Below, in pieces: positions 32,278 through 36,907 of a DNA stretch of 36,907 bases. Location: contig JAFXIE010000042.1 of assembly GCA_017533425.1 (NCBI GenBank), positions 1 to 36,907 on the forward strand, given 5' to 3'. How positions within the stretch are numbered: the stretch's first letter is position 1; each line of letters opens with the position of its first letter. Position numbers and translations under genes: made by a program. The DNA comes from Clostridia bacterium. Its GTDB lineage: Bacteria > Bacillota > Clostridia > Oscillospirales > QAMX01. Below the pieces are notes generated by a model. That model saw only the letters and a program-made list of their open reading frames with translations, made no database searches and was not told where the DNA came from.

Positions 32278-33450
32278 CTACAGGCGGGCGACGCCGCTTT
32301 CCCGGGCAGCGGCCGCAACGGCGGCAGCCACGGCGGGACCGACCCGGGGGTCAAAGGCGGCGGGCAGAATGCAGTCGGCGGAAAGCTCACCCTCGGAGAC
32401 GAGGGCGGCGATGGCCTCGGCGGCGGCGATCTTCATTTCATCGTTGATGTCGGATGCGCGGACATCCAGCGCCCCGCGGAATATGCCGGGGAAGGCCAGC
32501 ACGTTGTTGATCTGATTTGGGTAGTCGGAGCGGCCTGTGCCCACAACGGCGGCGCCGGCGGCGCGGGCAGCATCGGGCAGGATCTCCGGGGTGGGGTTTG
32601 CCATGGCAAAAATAATGGGATCCTTTGCCATGGTGGAAATCATCTCCGGCGTCAGCACGCCGGGGGCGGATACGCCGACAAAGAGGGTGGCCTTACGGCA
32701 GGCATCCGCAAGCTTTCCCTTAAGCTTGCGGGGATTTGTCATGCCCGCCAGGGCTTCCAGCGCCTCGCCGTTTTCCGGACGGCCGGCATAGACGATGCCG
32801 TCCTTATCGCAGACGGTGACATCGGTCAGGCCGCGGGAGATCAGCAGCTTTGTAATGGCCGTTCCGGCGGCGCCGGCGCCGCAGATGACAGCGCGGTGCT
32901 CCGAGAGGGGACGCCCGGTCAGCCGGCAGGCATTGGTCAGCGCGGCAAGCACCACCACGGCGGTGCCGTGCTGGTCATCGTGGAAAACGGGAATGTCGCA
33001 GACCGCCTTGAGCTTTTCTTCGATCTCAAAGCAGCGGGGGGCGGAGATATCCTCCAGATTGATGCCGCCGAAGGAGCCTGCAAGGAGGCTCACGGTGCGC
33101 ACGATCTCGTCGGGATCCTTGGAACGGATGCAGAGGGGGAAGGCGTCAACATCCGCAAAGGTCTTAAAGAGGGCGCATTTGCCCTCCATGACCGGCATAC
33201 CGGCCTCGGGGCCGATGTCGCCGAGACCGAGCACGGCGGTGCCGTCGGTGATGACGGCCACCAGGTTATGCCTGCGGGTGAGGGAATAGGAAAGGTCGGG
33301 GTTTGCGCAGATGGCGCGGCAGGGTTCGGCGACGCCGGGGGTATAGGCCAGGGAAAGCTCGGCAGCGTTTGTGACCGGTGCGCGGCTGATGACCTCAATT
33401 TTTCCCTGCCATGCGCCATGGGCTTCCAGGGCCTGCTTGTTGATATCCAT
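32278..33450 (-). CDS. Malic enzyme (malate dehydrogenase, decarboxylating)
   Basis: 390 residues. It oxidatively decarboxylates malate to pyruvate with NAD(P). LSLAYTPGVAEPCRAI near residue 33 holds the catalytic tyrosine; LGDIGPEAGMPVMEGKCALFK near 76 holds the catalytic lysine; metal ligands lie in EDISAPRCFEIE near 135 and FHDDQHGTA near 157; and the NAD loop GAGAAGTAITKLL is near 190. This is the short bacterial form without the extra C-terminal phosphotransacetylase domain. Its ATG has GGAG eight bases upstream and lies 76 bases after the kinase stop. Confidence 0.95.
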   Translation of the reverse strand: MDINKQALEAHGAWQGKIEVISRAPVTNAAELSLAYTPGVAEPCRAICANPDLSYSLTRRHNLVAVITDGTAVLGLGDIGPEAGMPVMEGKCALFKTFADVDAFPLCIRSKDPDEIVRTVSLLAGSFGGINLEDISAPRCFEIEEKLKAVCDIPVFHDDQHGTAVVVLAALTNACRLTGRPLSEHRAVICGAGAAGTAITKLLISRGLTDVTVCDKDGIVYAGRPENGEALEALAGMTNPRKLKGKLADACRKATLFVGVSAPGVLTPEMISTMAKDPIIFAMANPTPEILPDAARAAGAAVVGTGRSDYPNQINNVLAFPGIFRGALDVRASDINDEMKIAAAEAIAALVSEGELSADCILPAAFDPRVGPAVAAAVAAAARESGVARL

Positions 33451-33470
33451 GAATTTTGCTCCGTGTCATA

Positions 33471-33504
33471 AAAAGGTATCACGGGCCGGACGAACCGGCC
33501 CGTG
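33471..33504 (-). terminator. Terminator between the kinase and malic enzyme genes
   Basis: A 10-bp stem (33480-33489 with 33495-33504) is followed on the minus strand by ATACCTTTTTAT. It should end the fucose isomerase-kinase transcript. No promoter for malic enzyme was found between it and the ATG 20 bases on, so some readthrough is implied. Confidence 0.75.
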
Positions 33505-33526
33505 AAGTTGCAATTTAGGGGTGAAT

Positions 33527-35196
33527 TCAGGCTCTGGCCTGCTTTTTGATGGCCTTCAGGCGCTTCATAACGTCGTTTGCACCACGGCCGAAGTAGTCGT
33601 GCAGTGCCTCATACTCGGCGTAAAGGGCATTGTAGGCGGCAACATTGTCGGCGTTGGGCGCATAGCGGGTGTCCTTAAGCTTGGACATATGCTCTGCGGC
33701 CTCGCCGATGGTATCCCAGCCGCCGGCTGCCTTGCCCGCGGCCACGGCGCCGAACATGGCGGAGCCAAGGCACAGGCCTGGGGGCTGCCGGAGATGCCGA
33801 TCTCGCGGTTGCAGACGTCGGAGTAGATCTGCATCATCAGCTCGTCCTTCTCGGCGATGCCGCCGGCGGCGATGATGCGATCGATGTGCACGCCGCCCTT
33901 TTCGAAGGTCTCGATGATCTTGCGGGTGCCGAAGGCGGTGGCCTCAATGAGGGCGCGGTAGATCTCCTCAGGCTTGGTGGTCAGGGTCATGCCCAGCAGA
34001 ACGCCGGTCAGATCCACATCCACCAGCACGGAACGGTTGCCGTTCCACCAATCCAGCGCAATGAGGCCGGATTCGCCGACGGAGAGCTTCTTTGCCTTCT
34101 CACGGAGGTATTTGTGGATGGAGATTCCCTCGGCGGCTGCGGCCTCGTGATAGCTGGCGGGCACGCAGTTCTTGACAAACCAGTCAAAATGGTCACCGAC
34201 GCAGGACTGACCGGCTTCATAGCCGAGATAGCCGCCGATGATGCCGTCCTCCACCACGCCGCAGATACCGGGAACATTGACCTCGGTATCGCCAAGCAGC
34301 ATATGGCAGGAGGAGGTGCCCATGATGATGAGCATGGTGCCGGGGGTGGTGATGCCGGGGGCGGGAACCGCCACGTGGGCATCGATGTTTGCAACGCCGA
34401 CGGCGGTGCCGGGCTTCAGGCCGGTGAGGGCTGCGCCGGAGGCGGAAATTTCGCCCGCCTTGTCGCCGATGGCGAGAATGGGACCGGAAAGCTTGTCGCA
34501 GACGACATTTTCCAGCCGGGGATCCAGCGCCTTGAAGAAGGCAGAGGAGGGGAAACCGTCCTTTTTGCTCCAGATGGCCTTGTAGCCGGCTGCGCAGGCA
34601 TTGCGGGTGAGCTTACTCGTCAGCTGCATGGTCAGCCAGTCGCCGGCTTCGATGAAGTGGGCGGCCTTTTCATAGATCTCCGGAGCCTCATCCAGCGTCT
34701 GCCAGATCTTGGGGAAGATCCACTCGGAGGAAACCTTGCCGCCGTAGCGGGCAAGCCAGGGCTCCCGGAGCTCTTCGGCCTTGCGGTTGATGATCTCTGC
34801 CTTGTCCTGGGCTGCGTGGTGCTTCCAGAGTTTGACGTAGGCATGGGGCTCCTTCTCATATTCGGGGAGGAAGCAGAGGGGGGTGCCGTCGGCAAGGATG
34901 GGGAGCACGGTGCAGGCGGTGAAGTCGATGGAAACGCCCACCACGTCCTCCGCCGAAACGGAGGCCGCAGTGAGAACTTCGGGAATGACCTTGGCCACCA
35001 CATCCAGGTAATCCTTCGGATGCTGCAGCGCCCAGTCGGGAGCAAGACGGGTGGTTCCGTCGGGGAGGTATTCATCCATCACGGCGTGGGGATAATTCAT
35101 CACCGCGGTGGCAAGCTCCTCGCCGGTAACGACATCCACCAGCAGCGCACGGCCGCTGAGGGTGCCGAAATCGAGACCGATACTGTATTTAGCCAT
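33527..35196 (-). pseudogene. araB: Ribulokinase-family (FGGY) sugar kinase, one-base frameshift
   Basis: The N-terminal 480 residues read as a ribulokinase: [15 protein letters not shown] near 7, [15 protein letters not shown] near 88, [12 protein letters not shown] near 284 and [19 protein letters not shown] near 450. After SGSPQACAL the frame runs into unrelated sequence. The correct C-terminus ([16 protein letters not shown] onward, to TGA 33527) is present in another frame. Restoring one base at about 33765-33766 (CC to CCC on the plus strand) joins them into 556 residues, the normal family length. It may be a real recent mutation or an assembly error in a short homopolymer. It follows fucI by 22 bases and has AAGGAG before its ATG. 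Confidence 0.88.
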
Positions 35197-35218
35197 AACT
35201 GTTCGGCTCCTTAAACTG

Positions 35219-36907
35219 TTACTTTACGTTGTTGTAGAGGGGACCGTAGTTTGCGCAGGCGCGATAATCCGCACCCTCGAGATCCTTGGTGCCGAAGGCG
35301 CCCCAGGCGGTGGGACGGTAGATCTTTTCCTCGGGAACGTTGTGCATGCTCACGGGGATGCGCAGCATGGAGGCAAGGGTGATGACATCTGCACCGACGT
35401 GGCCGTAGCAGAAGGCGCCGTGGTTGGCACCCCAGTTGGCCATGACGGAGTAAACATCCTTGAAGGCGCCTTCGCCGGTCAGGCGGGGAGCAAACCAGGT
35501 GCAGGGCCAGGTGGGATCGGTGCGATCCATGAGGGTGGTGTGAACATCCTCAGGCAGCTCGCAGCTGACGCCCTCGGCGATCTGCAGCACGGGGCCGAGA
35601 CCCTTGACGTTGTTCAGACGGATCATGGTCACAGGCATGCCGCCGCGGGTCTTGAAGGTGGAGGAATAGCCGCCGCCGCGGAAGTAGTCGGTGGCTGCGG
35701 GGCTCCACTTGGTGGCCTTCAGGCACTTGTCGGCCTCCTCGGCGCTGATCTCCCAGAAGGGCTTCATGCCGGGCTTGCCGTTGACCTCCATCTCGCCGGA
35801 GCCGTCCAGAGCGGCAGCGCCGGAGTTGATGAGGTGGATGATGCCGCCGGCGGCGTCGCCCTCCAGCTCATAGCCGGTGACGCGCTTGACAGACTCGGGG
35901 CTCCAGTAGGTGCGAACGTCGGCAAAGATGGAGGGAGCGTTGGTCAGCAGGTAGCCAAAGAGCTGGGAGATGCCGTTGTAGCTGTCGTTCTCGGTGGCAA
36001 CGATGTAGGGGGCGCGGACGCCGTTCCAGTCAAAGGAGGAGTTGAGCATAGCCTCGAGGAAGTCACCGTTGGGACGGAAGTCGGTCCACTGACGCTGACC
36101 CTGGAAGCCGGAGGCGATGGCATTGTGGCCGTTGGACTCCTCAATGTAACCCATGCGGGCGAGCTTGGGATTGCCTTCCATCAGGTCGCGGGCGATGAGC
36201 ATCATCTTGACGCAGGTCTCCCACTCCTTGTCCTTCTGCTTGCGGGTGTGCTGCTTCTCGGGGACGTTGCGATCCTCGCCCTCGGCGCAGTTTTCCTTGA
36301 CCCAGGCCAGGGCCTTCTTGTACTCGGCCTTGTCGTAGATGCCCTGCTCCATGCGGCGGTCAAACTCGCAGAGGTCGATGTACTCGGTGCGCATGCCGAG
36401 ATAGTCATACAGGAAGTTGTCATTGACGATGGAGCCGGCGATACCCTTGGAAACGGTACCCATGGCGAGGTAGCTCTTGCCCTTCATGATGGCGACGGCG
36501 AGACCGGCGCGGGCGAAGGAGAGCAGCTTCTCGGCGGCATCCTCGGGGATGGTGTTGTCGGCGAGATCCTGCACCTCATGGCCGTAGATGGAGAAAGCGG
36601 GCAGACCTCTGTGGTTGTGGGCGGCGAGGGCGGCGGCGAGATAGACTGCGCCGGGACGCTCGGTGCCGTTGAAGCCGAAGATGGCTTTGGGACGGGTGGG
36701 ATGCATGTCGAGGGTCTCGGTACCGTAGCACCAGCAGGGGGTGACGGAGATGGTCAGTCCGACGTTCTCCTTCTCAAATTTGGACTCGCAGAGGGCAGCC
36801 TCGGCAACACCGCCGATGGTCTTGTCTGCAATGACGCACTGCACGGGAGAGCCGTCGGGGTAGCGGAGATTTGCGCTGAGCAGATCCGCAACAGCCTTGG
36901 CAAGACC
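35219..36907 (-). CDS. fucI: L-fucose isomerase, N-terminus cut by the window edge
   Basis: The reading frame is open to the last base of the window and begins outside it; about 562 residues of an expected ~590 are present. [42 protein letters not shown], the [14 protein letters not shown] strand, [25 protein letters not shown] and [13 protein letters not shown] match the family; the glutamate and aspartate metal ligands lie in EESNGH and PNGD. It interconverts L-fucose and L-fuculose (and often D-arabinose/D-ribulose) in the cytoplasm. The following gene is a ribulokinase-type, not fuculokinase-type, kinase, so the actual sugar is open. Confidence 0.93.
   Translation of the reverse strand, partial: GLAKAVADLLSANLRYPDGSPVQCVIADKTIGGVAEAALCESKFEKENVGLTISVTPCWCYGTETLDMHPTRPKAIFGFNGTERPGAVYLAAALAAHNHRGLPAFSIYGHEVQDLADNTIPEDAAEKLLSFARAGLAVAIMKGKSYLAMGTVSKGIAGSIVNDNFLYDYLGMRTEYIDLCEFDRRMEQGIYDKAEYKKALAWVKENCAEGEDRNVPEKQHTRKQKDKEWETCVKMMLIARDLMEGNPKLARMGYIEESNGHNAIASGFQGQRQWTDFRPNGDFLEAMLNSSFDWNGVRAPYIVATENDSYNGISQLFGYLLTNAPSIFADVRTYWSPESVKRVTGYELEGDAAGGIIHLINSGAAALDGSGEMEVNGKPGMKPFWEISAEEADKCLKATKWSPAATDYFRGGGYSSTFKTRGGMPVTMIRLNNVKGLGPVLQIAEGVSCELPEDVHTTLMDRTDPTWPCTWFAPRLTGEGAFKDVYSVMANWGANHGAFCYGHVGADVITLASMLRIPVSMHNVPEEKIYRPTAWGAFGTKDLEGADYRACANYGPLYNNVK

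Overview
The window looks like chromosomal DNA from a GC-rich, spore-forming member of the Bacillota, most likely a gut-type Clostridia (Oscillospirales or Christensenellales-like). This is inferred from a spmA-spmB pair, an S-layer-homology (SLH) anchored lysozyme, near-consensus TTGACA/TATAAT promoters with 17-nt spacers, strong GGAGG ribosome sites, tRNAs with encoded CCA, and carbohydrate genes for deoxysugars. I saw no insertion sequence, phage gene, CRISPR array or integrase.

Layout. 1-123 is the end of an unknown gene. 215-3091 (minus) is an operon of flavin reductase, small PH-domain membrane protein and ABC exporter, divergent from 3227-5711 (plus): a family-9-like carbohydrate-binding protein, a Gfo/Idh/MocA oxidoreductase and a HAD phosphatase. 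5746-5999 (minus) holds tRNA-Gly, tRNA-Arg and tRNA-His. 6110-7447 (minus) is a CorC/HlyC-type (CNNM) membrane protein behind a ~200-nt leader that folds like a riboswitch. 7790-10232 (plus) is a metallo-beta-lactamase-fold hydrolase, 2-hydroxyacid dehydrogenase and HD nucleotidase operon.

10229-18515 is the centrepiece: a complete shikimate-to-prephenate/phenylpyruvate operon (aroF, aroB, aroA, aroC, pheA, fused aroE-aroK, aroQ, plus an amidohydrolase) controlled by a Phe/Tyr-rich leader peptide and a transcription attenuator. Together these genes convert PEP and erythrose-4-phosphate to chorismate and on to phenylpyruvate; tyrA is not present here.

18660-24648 contains an SLH-GH25 lysozyme, an EamA transporter (minus), a MinD-like ATPase, methylglyoxal synthase, a diacylglycerol-kinase-like lipid kinase, and spmA-spmB. 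24694-31465 (minus) is a three-gene operon for cytoplasmic rhamnoside breakdown: two GH78 proteins and an unclassified predicted alpha/alpha-toroid protein. 31649-31837 encodes a small two-helix membrane protein. 31889-36907 (minus) carries an L-fucose isomerase (cut by the window edge), a ribulokinase-family kinase with a single-base frameshift, malic enzyme and an Smr-domain protein.

The best candidates for undescribed biology are the three-way-junction-like leader with an overlapping terminator upstream of the CorC/HlyC gene (7508-7657, minus) and the peptide-coupled Phe/Tyr attenuator (10229-10454). All identifications are by eye from motifs; no database search was run.
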